From an uncultured Bacteroidota bacterium (GTDB taxonomy: Bacteria > Bacteroidota > Bacteroidia > Chitinophagales > Chitinophagaceae), in NCBI GenBank assembly GCA_903878475.1, contig CAIRHQ010000146.1:1-43013 (forward strand): a stretch of 43,013 nt of DNA, in the 5' to 3' direction. This document shows, in pieces, positions 31,839 through 40,401 of the stretch. The translations under genes and the position numbers were made by a program. Every line of letters begins with the position of its first letter. Position 1 is the stretch's first letter. Under the pieces are notes generated by a model. That model did no database searches. It was not told the DNA's origin and was given only the letters and a program-made list of their open reading frames with translations.

Positions 31839-34253
31839 ATGTTACGACAATCTGTGCACTACGTTTCTACTATAAAAAAACTATTGATTCTTTCTGTCTT
31901 ATTACTGATCATGCAATCTAATCAGGCTCAGGCACAGCCTCCTGTTAAAGATCCAAGCAATCCGGATATGCCCAACCTGCCTACCCAGATGCCTCAGGCT
32001 CAATTATATGAAGCATTGAAAGACAAAAATCCCGATAACCAAAAAACGATCGGGACTGATAAAAACAAAACATCCAAAATTGAAAAAGATAGTCTGGTAA
32101 AAGAAAATACACCACAGTCTATCAATAAGGCCGAAGACACTTATGGTATGAATCTTTTCAGGGCCGGCGTAGTAGCATCCATTACCGAACTTTCTACCCC
32201 GCCATTGGATTACCCAATCGGTGTTTATGACCATGTTATCGTATCCTTATGGAACGGCGCAGAAGCCACATTCGAATATACTGTAGCCCGAGATGGATCA
32301 ATATTTCCGGCAGGCCTGGGGAAAATATACTTGCAGGGACTCACCTTCGAAAATGTACGATCTTTGATCACCCGGCGATTCAAATCCTTTGTTCCGCCTT
32401 CTACCAATATTACCGTGTCGATTGGGCAGCCCCGTACCATCAATGTGAATGTAGCTGGCGAAGTGAATACGCAAGGACCGGTTACTGTTTCTGCATTTAC
32501 CAATGCATTTAATGTGATCGCCATGGCGGGCGGACTTACCGATATGGCTAATTTACGGGAGATACAGATCAAACGTAATGGCCGCGTGATCGATGAACTG
32601 GATGTATATAAATATTTAACCACCGGCGATTTCGGAAAACATATTTATCTCGATAACAATGATTTTGTAATTGTACAAACAGCCGCTAAGAAAGTAAAGG
32701 CCGAAGGAAAATGGAAACGTCCTATGTATTATCAGTTGAAGCCAGATGAAGGCATGAAGGCTTTATTGAAATACAGTGGTGGTTTATTGAAAGATGCATT
32801 TTCGAGCGGCGTGAAAGTATACCGGACCGATCTGGAAAAACAAGTCATTCGTGATGTAAATGTAACTGCCATCATCAATCCTACCAATGATCCAAGATTC
32901 AGGAATGAGGATTTTTTATTGCAGGATGGAGATATCGTAAAAGTGATCCCTGTTAATCCCGGGCTCATCAATAAAGTAGAACTGAAAGGAGAAATATCTT
33001 ATCCGGGTCAGTACGAGATCCGTAAGGGCGACAGGTTATTCGACCTCATCAACCGCGCCGGTGGCATCACCCGGAATACTTATTTGCCACGCGCTTATAT
33101 TTTCAGGGGTGGAGGAGATAGTACCAATATCAAGGCTGATAAACTGGAAGTGAATTTGACCGATATCGGAAAAAATGATCAGTCAAGTATTCATAATATA
33201 GAACTGAGTCCGAATGACCAGGTATTGTTTTTCAGCAACAACCAGTTTGCCGATAAACAATATGTGGAAATTTTTGGCGAAGTAAGAAAAGAAGGGAAAG
33301 TTAACAAATACGGCGGCATGACGCTGCAGGATCTGTTGTTCTTATCCGGTGGATTGAAACAATCTGCCGAATTCGGAAGGATCGAGATCTCCAGCATCGT
33401 GGATATAGATTCAGCCAAAAAAGAACAGCAACCAACACGCACCATTTTAAAAACCATCAAAGTATCACCTGCATTGGAACTGGATAGTGTGTCGGCCAGC
33501 ATCGTATTGAAACCTTATGATCAGATATATGTGCGTAAGAATCCTACATTCGAATTACAGCAACTGGTACAGATCAATGGATTGGTTACCTATGCAGGTC
33601 CTTATCCAAGATTGAACAAATTTGAGCGACTCTCTTCTTATATTGAAAGAGCCGGCGGTATTCGGGAGAATGCTGACCTCAGCGGTGCTTTGTTATACAG
33701 AAAGAAAACCCAGTATTTCAGAGACAATGTGGCGTCTAAAATAGCTTCCATCACCGATTCGCTGGGTAATATCAGAATTGATTCTGCCGAAAGATCCATT
33801 GCCGAAGTTTCGCAGGAGCCCATCAGTATTGAACTGTACAAGGCATTGAAATATAAGAATTCGAAATACGATATCATCATGCAGGATGGAGATATTGTTT
33901 TTGTTCCCGAGATAAATCCATTTGTGAATGTAAAGGGTACGGTGCAATCTCCCCTCAAGTTGGCCTTTGATAAAGAACATTCCGGTGTTGGATATTATAT
34001 CGACAAGGCGGGCGGATATGGATTACGTCCATGGCGATCTCGCATTTATGTGCAATATGCAAACGGAAAAAGCAAGCGTACCCGGAGTATGTTCTTCATG
34101 CATTTCTATCCGAAAGTGGCAGCAGGAAGTACAGTGAATGTACCATTCCGGCCTGAAGGAAAAGGCGCATCTGATGTGGCACAGCAGATATTCGTGTCGA
34201 TCATTCCGGTGGTCACCGCAGCACTCATCGCCAAGATTCTGGTAAAATTATAA
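31839..34253 (+). CDS. Wza-like SLBB-domain polysaccharide export protein
   Basis: An 804-residue exported protein. The signal peptide ends near SNQAQAQ (residue 33) and is followed by a low-complexity Pro/Asp/Lys linker. A poly-export domain (about 125-225, with YPIGVYDHVIVSLWNG and DGSIFPAGLGKIYLQGLTF) precedes a series of SLBB domains (VNVAGEVNTQGPV, VELKGEISYPGQYEI, VEIFGEVRKEGKV, VQINGLVTYAGPY, VNVKGTVQSPLKL). The last 20 residues form a hydrophobic helix. The family forms the outer-membrane channel for capsule or exopolysaccharide. It is larger than E. coli Wza because of extra SLBB copies, a Bacteroidota habit. The Wzz partner follows 24 nt downstream. Confidence 0.92.
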   Translation: MLRQSVHYVSTIKKLLILSVLLLIMQSNQAQAQPPVKDPSNPDMPNLPTQMPQAQLYEALKDKNPDNQKTIGTDKNKTSKIEKDSLVKENTPQSINKAEDTYGMNLFRAGVVASITELSTPPLDYPIGVYDHVIVSLWNGAEATFEYTVARDGSIFPAGLGKIYLQGLTFENVRSLITRRFKSFVPPSTNITVSIGQPRTINVNVAGEVNTQGPVTVSAFTNAFNVIAMAGGLTDMANLREIQIKRNGRVIDELDVYKYLTTGDFGKHIYLDNNDFVIVQTAAKKVKAEGKWKRPMYYQLKPDEGMKALLKYSGGLLKDAFSSGVKVYRTDLEKQVIRDVNVTAIINPTNDPRFRNEDFLLQDGDIVKVIPVNPGLINKVELKGEISYPGQYEIRKGDRLFDLINRAGGITRNTYLPRAYIFRGGGDSTNIKADKLEVNLTDIGKNDQSSIHNIELSPNDQVLFFSNNQFADKQYVEIFGEVRKEGKVNKYGGMTLQDLLFLSGGLKQSAEFGRIEISSIVDIDSAKKEQQPTRTILKTIKVSPALELDSVSASIVLKPYDQIYVRKNPTFELQQLVQINGLVTYAGPYPRLNKFERLSSYIERAGGIRENADLSGALLYRKKTQYFRDNVASKIASITDSLGNIRIDSAERSIAEVSQEPISIELYKALKYKNSKYDIIMQDGDIVFVPEINPFVNVKGTVQSPLKLAFDKEHSGVGYYIDKAGGYGLRPWRSRIYVQYANGKSKRTRSMFFMHFYPKVAAGSTVNVPFRPEGKGASDVAQQIFVSIIPVVTAALIAKILVKL

Positions 34254-34277
34254 TTTAAAAAAGTTAACAACCTACGC

Positions 34278-35321
34278 ATGACTAATATTGAATTCATCAA
34301 GCAACTGATAAAACGACTGCAAAAATTCAGTTGGTTTATCGTTATACTTGGAATCGGGGTTGCTGGTTTTTTCTTTTATATGGCCGGAAGGTCGTTGGTA
34401 TTGTACACCTCTACCGCTACAGTGTTCCCGCTGAATAGTTCTACCGATAATACCGTTTCTTCTTCTACCATCAGCAATATTCTGGGACTTTCCGATGCGC
34501 CAAAATCGTTCAGTGGTGAAGCTTCCATCAATATCATGGAGTTGGCAACCAGCAGAAGAACCCGTGATGCAGTAGCCATGGAAAAGATACCTTCATTGCA
34601 AAATAAAATGATCTCCGAACTATTGATCGAGGAATATAATAAGCATACGGGATTCATGCAGAATGAAACCATCAGGCCACCGAAGGATAGTTTGCAGTTG
34701 GTGAATATCGCCAGCAATTTGTTGAAGGGGGGCATGCAGGCCAAGATTAATAAGAACGGTATCCTGGAACTGCATTACAGCAATACCAGTCCTGAACTGG
34801 TTAGGGAAGTGAGTTATGTGTACATCGATAAACTTTCCAGTTTTTATATCGACCTGAAAAAGAAAAAGGCCCAGATCGATTATGAGTTTTCAAAGAAAAA
34901 AGTGGATTCTCTGTTGAATGTATTGAATAGCCTTGATCAACGTGCTATTACACTGGATGAAAGTACTTTTTTTACACCAGAGGAATTGAAGCGATACAAT
35001 TTGCCCAAGCAGAATCTTGCACAGGATAAGGCTACCGTACAATCGCAGTACTACTACGCTGTGAACAACCGCGAAGCCGCTGCTTATAAATTGCAAAAAG
35101 AAACGCCGATCATTGAACCATTGGATAAGCCCGAGCCACCCTATGATCAAACCCGAAAATCAAAACTGCTGTATAGTGTAATCGGACTAATACTTGGATT
35201 GTTCTTGGGCATTGCCATCGTGAGCTGGAAAGTGATCAGCCGTTTCCTGGGCGATGAACTGAATAAGGCTATTGAAAAAGCATCAGCTGCACAGCCTCCG
35301 CCAACGCCAGATACCGTATAA
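34278..35321 (+). CDS. Wzz/PCP-type polysaccharide chain-length determinant
   Basis: A 347-residue inner-membrane protein with helices at about residues 18-38 and 293-317, bracketing a periplasmic domain with a long coiled-coil stretch (about 175-235). This is the Wzz topology. The proline-rich segment PLDKPEPPYD just before the second helix is characteristic. The cytosolic tail is short and has no Walker motifs, so the tyrosine-kinase domain of fused PCP-2a proteins is absent. It would work with the upstream SLBB channel. No glycosyltransferase or flippase gene is in the window. A strong terminator follows. Confidence 0.88.
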   Translation: MTNIEFIKQLIKRLQKFSWFIVILGIGVAGFFFYMAGRSLVLYTSTATVFPLNSSTDNTVSSSTISNILGLSDAPKSFSGEASINIMELATSRRTRDAVAMEKIPSLQNKMISELLIEEYNKHTGFMQNETIRPPKDSLQLVNIASNLLKGGMQAKINKNGILELHYSNTSPELVREVSYVYIDKLSSFYIDLKKKKAQIDYEFSKKKVDSLLNVLNSLDQRAITLDESTFFTPEELKRYNLPKQNLAQDKATVQSQYYYAVNNREAAAYKLQKETPIIEPLDKPEPPYDQTRKSKLLYSVIGLILGLFLGIAIVSWKVISRFLGDELNKAIEKASAAQPPPTPDTV

Positions 35322-35336
35322 GGATAAAAAAATTGA

Positions 35337-35370
35337 AGCCCTGCATAAAAAAATATGCAGGGCTTTTTTT
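35337..35370 (+). terminator. intrinsic terminator after the Wzz gene
   Basis: AGCCCTGCATA (35337-35347) and TATGCAGGGCT (35354-35364) form an 11-bp perfect stem around an A6 loop, followed by a T7 run. Confidence 0.9.
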
Positions 35371-35405
35371 ATTTTATACCCGCTTTAAAACCATCAGCGA
35401 CCACT

Positions 35406-35479
35406 CTTCGACATCCCGATAGCTATCGGGACAGAGTGACATCTTCTTTCATGTTGTTGTCAGGCTGAGCTTGTCGAAG
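35406..35479. repeat. REP-like palindromic element
   Basis: The 18-bp perfect palindrome TCCCGATAGCTATCGGGA lies at 35414-35431. It is flanked by the inverted pair CTTCGACA (35406-35413) and TGTCGAAG (35472-35479). The right half reads GTCAGGCTGAGCTTGTCGAAG. Such elements recur in intergenic spaces of many Bacteroidota genomes; only one copy is in this window, so its family status here is inferred. Confidence 0.6.
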
Positions 35480-35525
35480 CCGGTAAATACCAAGAAACTT
35501 TTTTAATCCCAAATCACACTTTCAT

Positions 35526-36800
35526 TTATTTTCTAAAAGCCCATTTGATCATTTCCTTCCAGCTTGGTTTTTTTCCATACATCAATATTCCCGTTCTATA
35601 AATACGAGCAGCAAACCAGGTAGTGAACATAAAGCCTATCACCAGCGAAACCATCGATAAGCCCAATTGCCACCAGGGCACAGTATTGGGAACACCGAAT
35701 GGTATCCTTGCCATCATAACTATGGGCGAGCTAAAGGGGATGATGCTGGCCCATACTGCCACCGGACTGGATGGATTGGAAATAGTAGGCGTCATCAAAG
35801 CAATTGAAAAAATGATGAGCATGGTGATGGGGAAACTCAGTGATTGCGCTTCACGCATATCTTCATTGATGGCACTGCCAATGGCTGCATACAATGATGA
35901 ATAAAAGAAGAAACCTGCCAGCAGATAAAAAATAAAACAACCCACAACCAACGGAAGATTTACACTGGTGAAAACATTCTGGATATGGCCTACCATTTCC
36001 GACATATTGCCGCCACCAGCACCACTGGTTTTTCCAATATTGTAAATAATAAATATGCAGGCGATCCAGATGAGGAACTGGGCAAGTGCCACCATACCGA
36101 TACCGATTATTTTTCCGACCATTAATTGGAAAGGTTTAACGGAGGATACTACCACTTCTGCAATGCGACTGGTCTTTTCTTCTGTAACACCCATCATCAC
36201 CTGGCTTCCGTACAGCAATAAGATGATGTACATCAGGAATCCGCATACATATCCGATAGTGGTTGCAATCACTACATTGGCATTCTTATCTTTTTGATTT
36301 TTTAGCTTTAAACTTACCGTTTTGTTAAGAATAGTTTCTTTATCGATATCAAGCCCAAGACTATCGTGTTTGATCTTATTCCAGATCTGATTCACTTTCC
36401 GCTCTACGGGATTGATGGCACCCATTCCGAAGGATTTTTTGGTGTTCACCATCAGGCTGTCGGTCCCGGTCTTCCAGTCGAAATTTTGAGGGATCACCAC
36501 ATATCCGTCGTATCCCATTGAATCAAAGGATAGCATTGTTTTTTCGGTATTTTCCGAAATCAATTTTAGGGTATTGGATGAGTCGTTGCCATTCACCAAC
36601 TGTACCAGTTTTTCTGAGAACAATCCTGAATGGTCGATCAGCGCGATCTTAAGATCTTCCCGCGTTTTATCGGCTATATAACCTGTGCCAAATATGAGAC
36701 CGAGATATAGCAACGGAAACATAATGGTACTGATGATGAATGTTCTTTTTCTGACCCGGGTCAGAAATTCTCTTTGTATAATGAGGAGTATCTTGTTCAT
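35526..36800 (-). CDS. ABC-2 permease of NatB type
   Basis: A 424-residue membrane protein with one N-terminal helix (about 21-41), a large external domain (about 45-180) and five to six further helices in the second half (from about 178). This is the NatB/ABC-2 layout. The start MNKILLIIQREFLTRVRKRTF carries the lead-in helix typical of the group. It follows its ATPase gene by 23 nt in the same direction, so the two form an exporter. Relatives export Na+, drugs or unknown solutes; the substrate here cannot be told. Confidence 0.88.
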   Translation of the reverse strand: MNKILLIIQREFLTRVRKRTFIISTIMFPLLYLGLIFGTGYIADKTREDLKIALIDHSGLFSEKLVQLVNGNDSSNTLKLISENTEKTMLSFDSMGYDGYVVIPQNFDWKTGTDSLMVNTKKSFGMGAINPVERKVNQIWNKIKHDSLGLDIDKETILNKTVSLKLKNQKDKNANVVIATTIGYVCGFLMYIILLLYGSQVMMGVTEEKTSRIAEVVVSSVKPFQLMVGKIIGIGMVALAQFLIWIACIFIIYNIGKTSGAGGGNMSEMVGHIQNVFTSVNLPLVVGCFIFYLLAGFFFYSSLYAAIGSAINEDMREAQSLSFPITMLIIFSIALMTPTISNPSSPVAVWASIIPFSSPIVMMARIPFGVPNTVPWWQLGLSMVSLVIGFMFTTWFAARIYRTGILMYGKKPSWKEMIKWAFRK

Positions 36801-36823
36801 GGTATTTGTAAATAAATGGTAGG

Positions 36824-37756
36824 TTAAGCAGAAATGGTTTGAAATTGTCTGGCGGTAGGTGTTCCTTCAACCAGTTTAATAAAGATATCGTTGAGTGAAG
36901 GAAGGATCTCTTTGAATGAATTGATATTGATGCCCTGTTGCATAAAATATCCCAATACATCATTGGGTTTGAATCCTTCGGCAATGCGAACGATAAGTCC
37001 TTCTTTATTTTGACCGATCACTTCAAAGGCCTGACTTTGTATCGTGTCGGGAACATGTTCCAGCTGAATGCCATACAGATTCTCTTTAAATTCCTGTTTG
37101 ATCTGTTGAACACTTCCATCCAGTATTTTTTTTCCTTTGTTCACCAGCACGATCTGATCGCAGATCTCTTCAACCTGTTCCATACGGTGCGTACTGAATA
37201 TTATGGTCGATCCTTTTTTTGCCAGCCGGTATATCTCATCTTTAATGAGGTTACTATTTACCGGATCCAGTCCGCTGAAGGGTTCATCCAAAATGATCAG
37301 GTCGGGTTCGTGCAATACTGTGATCACGAACTGAAGTTTTTGTCCCATGCCCTTGCTAAGGTCTTCCACTTTCTTATTCCACCAGGAATCCATCTCCAGT
37401 CTGGCAAACCAGTCCTTTATTTTTACCATCGCATCCTGCCGACTCAATCCTTTCAACCGGGCCAGGTAAAGTGCCTGTTCGCCAATCTTCATCTTTTTAT
37501 ACAGGCCTCTTTCTTCGGGCATATAGCCAATAAAGCGGGCATCATTCTCTGGGTCGAATGGTTTGCCTTTCAGGATGATCTCTCCTGAATCGGGATAGAA
37601 GATACCGGTGATCATCCGGATCAACGTCGTTTTACCGGCACCGTTAGGTCCGAGTAAACCGAAAATGCTCCCTTGCGGTATTTCCAAACTGATATCGTCC
37701 ACCGCTTTTTGTGTGGCGAAGTATTTTTTTAAATTACGAACTTCCAGAATATTCAT
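36824..37756 (-). CDS. ABC transporter ATP-binding protein of NatA type
   Basis: A 310-residue ABC ATPase with Walker A GPNGAGKTT (near residues 37-45), signature LSKGMGQKLQFV, Walker B LIILDEPFSGLDP and switch His in FSTHRM. An extra C-terminal domain of about 90 residues is usual for ABC-2 exporters. It is first in a two-gene unit with the NatB-like permease. A near-consensus -7 box (TACATTTA on the minus strand, 37778-37785) lies 21 nt upstream. It is distinct from the ABC system at 13656, with which it shares only family features. Confidence 0.9.
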   Translation of the reverse strand: MNILEVRNLKKYFATQKAVDDISLEIPQGSIFGLLGPNGAGKTTLIRMITGIFYPDSGEIILKGKPFDPENDARFIGYMPEERGLYKKMKIGEQALYLARLKGLSRQDAMVKIKDWFARLEMDSWWNKKVEDLSKGMGQKLQFVITVLHEPDLIILDEPFSGLDPVNSNLIKDEIYRLAKKGSTIIFSTHRMEQVEEICDQIVLVNKGKKILDGSVQQIKQEFKENLYGIQLEHVPDTIQSQAFEVIGQNKEGLIVRIAEGFKPNDVLGYFMQQGININSFKEILPSLNDIFIKLVEGTPTARQFQTISA

Positions 37757-37834
37757 TGACTAGTGTTTTTGGAGTTGTAAATGTAAGGCTTGATACATAA
37801 TAAAGTATTCTGCAATATTATGGGCGGAAATAAT

Positions 37835-39424
37835 CTAATGCAGTAGGGCGCCTAGCACAAGGGCGATCCTTTCTCCATCCATGGCAGCACTCACGATCCC
37901 TCCTGCATATCCGGCTCCTTCGCCGCAGGGGTATAGGTTCTGTAACTGAGTATGGGAAAGGGTTTCGGGGTTTCTCGGGATGCGTACCGGAGAGGAGGTG
38001 CGGCTTTCGGTGGCCACAACCAGGGCTTCATTGGTAAAGTACCCCGGCATTTTTTTCCCGAATTGTATAAATGCTTTCGCCAGCGACTGGTATATAAAAT
38101 CAGGCAGTACTTCTTTTAATTGTACAGAATTAAGGCCTGGCTGATAGGAAGCTTGTGGTAAACTGGCTGAATGTTTTCCGGCACTGAAATCAGCCATGCG
38201 TTGGGCAGGGGCAATAAATTTTCCTCCTCCTGCGGTATAACAGGCCTGCTCTACCATTTGCTGGAACTGTAAAAATAGGAGGGGGTTAGCATTTGCAGGC
38301 ATATCGGCGTTCCCTTTGTGTTGAATGCTTTGTAAAGCATCGGGCATTTCAACCTGTACCACCATTCCGCTGTTGGCATAGGGGTTATTTCTTTTGGATG
38401 GGCTCCATCCATTTACCACCAGTTCTCCGGCTGCAGTGGATGCGGGGGCAATGATACCACCCGGACACATACAGAATGAGAATACTCCCCGGTTATTGAT
38501 CTGTTGAACAAGGCTGTAAGCCGCAGGCGGAAGATCGTTACCTCTTGAGGGGCAGTGATACTGGATCTGATCGATCAGTTGCTGTGGATGTTCTATCCTC
38601 ACGCCTAAGGCAAATGGTTTTGCTTCAATTTGAATATTATTATGCTGCAGCAATTCAAAAATATCACGGGCACTATGTCCGGTGGCCAATATGAATGCAT
38701 CGGCTGTAAATCGGTCACCATCTGCCGTTGTAACAGATTTGATCCGGTCATGTTCAATTTGCAGTCCGGTCATTTTTTTCTCAAAAAGATAAACCCCGCC
38801 GCTTTCAATGATCTGTTCCCGCATGGCGGTAATGATCTGGGGCAGCTTATTAGTGCCGATATGCGGATGAACGTCGGAGAGGATATTTTCAGTGGCTCCA
38901 AAATGCACGAAAATTTGAAGGATACGATCAATATTGCCTCTTTTGTTGCTTCGGGTATAGAGTTTTCCATCGCTATAGGTACCAGCCCCTCCTTCACCGA
39001 AGCAGTAATTGCTTTCGGGGTTAAGGATACCGGCTTTATTAAGTAATGCAAGGTCGCGCCGCCTGGCCTGCACATCCTTACCCCTTTCCAGGATAATGGG
39101 TTTTATGCCTAATTCTATTAACTGAAGGGCAGCAAATAAACCAGCCGGACCAGCTCCAATGATGACCACTGATCTTTTGGCATGTTGTACATTTTGAAAA
39201 TGGAATATCTGTTTTTCTCTTTCCTGAACCGGCTCATTAATGAATACCTGAACAGTGAGGTTGATCCAAATGGTTTTGGATCTTGCGTCAATAGATCGTT
39301 TTAGAATATGGAAACCAACAATTGAATCAGGCGACTTGCCTGTTACTTTGATGATAGCCTGTGCTATGTGTTGATGACTGGCAGCTTCGGAGGGAAGCAA
39401 CCGGAGGATGATATTTTTCGGCAT
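37835..39424 (-). CDS. NAD(P)/FAD-dependent oxidoreductase, COG2509 type
   Basis: A 529-residue protein. About 90 N-terminal residues form a small domain (ILRLLPSEAASHQHIAQAI...), followed by the FAD-binding motif VVIIGAGPAGLFAALQL. The CFGEGGAGTYSDGKLYTR segment, NQL-like Gly-rich loops and the terminal CGEGAGYAGGIVSAAMDG motif are typical of the COG2509 dehydrogenases. These are widespread but have no established substrate. It is cytosolic and has no visible operon partner; it is 78 nt upstream of the ABC ATPase gene and 60 nt downstream of the DUF3127 gene on the same strand. Confidence 0.86.
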   Translation of the reverse strand: MPKNIILRLLPSEAASHQHIAQAIIKVTGKSPDSIVGFHILKRSIDARSKTIWINLTVQVFINEPVQEREKQIFHFQNVQHAKRSVVIIGAGPAGLFAALQLIELGIKPIILERGKDVQARRRDLALLNKAGILNPESNYCFGEGGAGTYSDGKLYTRSNKRGNIDRILQIFVHFGATENILSDVHPHIGTNKLPQIITAMREQIIESGGVYLFEKKMTGLQIEHDRIKSVTTADGDRFTADAFILATGHSARDIFELLQHNNIQIEAKPFALGVRIEHPQQLIDQIQYHCPSRGNDLPPAAYSLVQQINNRGVFSFCMCPGGIIAPASTAAGELVVNGWSPSKRNNPYANSGMVVQVEMPDALQSIQHKGNADMPANANPLLFLQFQQMVEQACYTAGGGKFIAPAQRMADFSAGKHSASLPQASYQPGLNSVQLKEVLPDFIYQSLAKAFIQFGKKMPGYFTNEALVVATESRTSSPVRIPRNPETLSHTQLQNLYPCGEGAGYAGGIVSAAMDGERIALVLGALLH

Positions 39425-39484
39425 CGTGTTAGGTGTTTATCCTAAAAACAGATTATTATTAATTGAGCCTTGTGGATTCATCTA

Positions 39485-39871
39485 TTAAAAAGGCAGATCA
39501 TCCACTGCATCCGGAGGGGTAGCAGAAAATGTATCAAGCGGTTCCAGATAATCATTATCGGTTACTGCTTTTCCGGGTTGCATCAGTTGTTCAATTCTCC
39601 AGGCATCCAGGTTGGTGATATAATTCACTTTCCCGTCTTTTTCCCATTTGCTTCCCTTGATATTAAAATACACTTTGATATCATCACCGATATTCACCCG
39701 ATCAATAATGGTAGTCTTATCCTGAACACACTGAAATTTAACGTAATTCGTAATGGTACGGCCATTGATATCATCGGTTTTTTCCACTGCAAATTCCCGT
39801 GTTTTAAACGTTTCAGTTCTTTGCACCGTATCATATTTAGCCACTAATTTCCCGGTCAGTTCATAGCTCAT
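39485..39871 (-). CDS. DUF3127 protein with SSB-like acidic tail
   Basis: A 128-residue cytosolic protein of the DUF3127 family, which is common in Bacteroidota and has OB-fold-like strands (MSYELTGKLVAKYDTVQR, REFAVEK, KFQCVQDKT, DDIKVYFNIKG). The C-terminus ends DAVDDLPF after a disordered Pro/Ser/Thr segment. This closely resembles the terminal DDDIPF peptide of single-strand DNA-binding protein, which docks replication and repair partners. The ATG at 39871 is preferred: the alternative TTG at 39892 lies in a perfect -7 box. It is divergent from dnaA. A role in DNA metabolism is inferred from the tail and location, not proven. Confidence 0.82.
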   Translation of the reverse strand: MSYELTGKLVAKYDTVQRTETFKTREFAVEKTDDINGRTITNYVKFQCVQDKTTIIDRVNIGDDIKVYFNIKGSKWEKDGKVNYITNLDAWRIEQLMQPGKAVTDNDYLEPLDTFSATPPDAVDDLPF

Positions 39872-39889
39872 ATCTATATGTTTATGGGC

Positions 39890-39897
39890 CAAATGTA
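39890..39897 (-). promoter_or_regulatory. -7 promoter box of the DUF3127 gene
   Basis: The minus strand reads TACATTTG, an exact TAnnTTTG match, 18 nt before the ATG at 39871. The upstream TTG reading starts inside it. Confidence 0.55.
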
Positions 39898-40401
39898 AAC
39901 TTATTTTATGGATTTTGTTTGCAGCCGGGTAAGGGTTGTATCCAGTACTGTATTCAAATACGGCTTCTCAGATTATATGTGAATAAAATTGATTGCGCTT
40001 GGGGCTAATGAAATCCCATAATTTCAAAGAGTTGTGATTTCACAGGTTTCGGGAAAAACAAGGTTGAATGTATTTTGTACCGGGTAACTTGTGGAGGAGG
40101 AATGTGGGTAAAATTCTTTATTGGCCTTGTTTTTAGCCCTTAAACCTGCTTTTTTGACTATTTTATTTTACGCATTTATGGGTTTTGGAGGGCGGGGAAA
40201 CGGGTGCTGTATTGCATAAAATCTAATACTGTGGTATTAGGGAAAAAAACAAGTGAATAAAAAATTTTTTTTTCAACAATTTATTCGATATTCGTTGTCC
40301 TGCTAAAGTTTTTTTTCACATTTATTAATGAGAAAAATTGCTTCCCAGAGAAACACCCGAAATAAATTCTTAAAACCAGGATATAAATTGCTTAAGGAAT
40401 A
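39898..40401. other. AT-rich gap upstream of dnaA, weak oriC candidate
   Basis: About 500 nt without a credible gene. It holds two 9-mers one mismatch from the DnaA box TTATCCACA: TGTGAATAA at 39978-39986 and TGTGGGTAA at 40103-40111, both on the minus strand. A poorer one, AGTGAATAA, is at 40252-40260. An AT-rich stretch runs from about 40242 to 40330 and could be an unwinding region. An inverted repeat, CTAATAC-tgtg-GTATTAG, lies at 40223-40240. The dnaA promoter must also be here, but no clear TAnnTTTG box was found. Few exact boxes and no dnaN neighbour keep this call weak. Confidence 0.3.

Noticed and set aside
36938-37588. 216-codon plus-strand frame inside the NatA-like ATPase gene
   Set aside because: Antisense to conserved Walker and signature motifs; the Phe/His/Gln-rich product matches no family I recognise.
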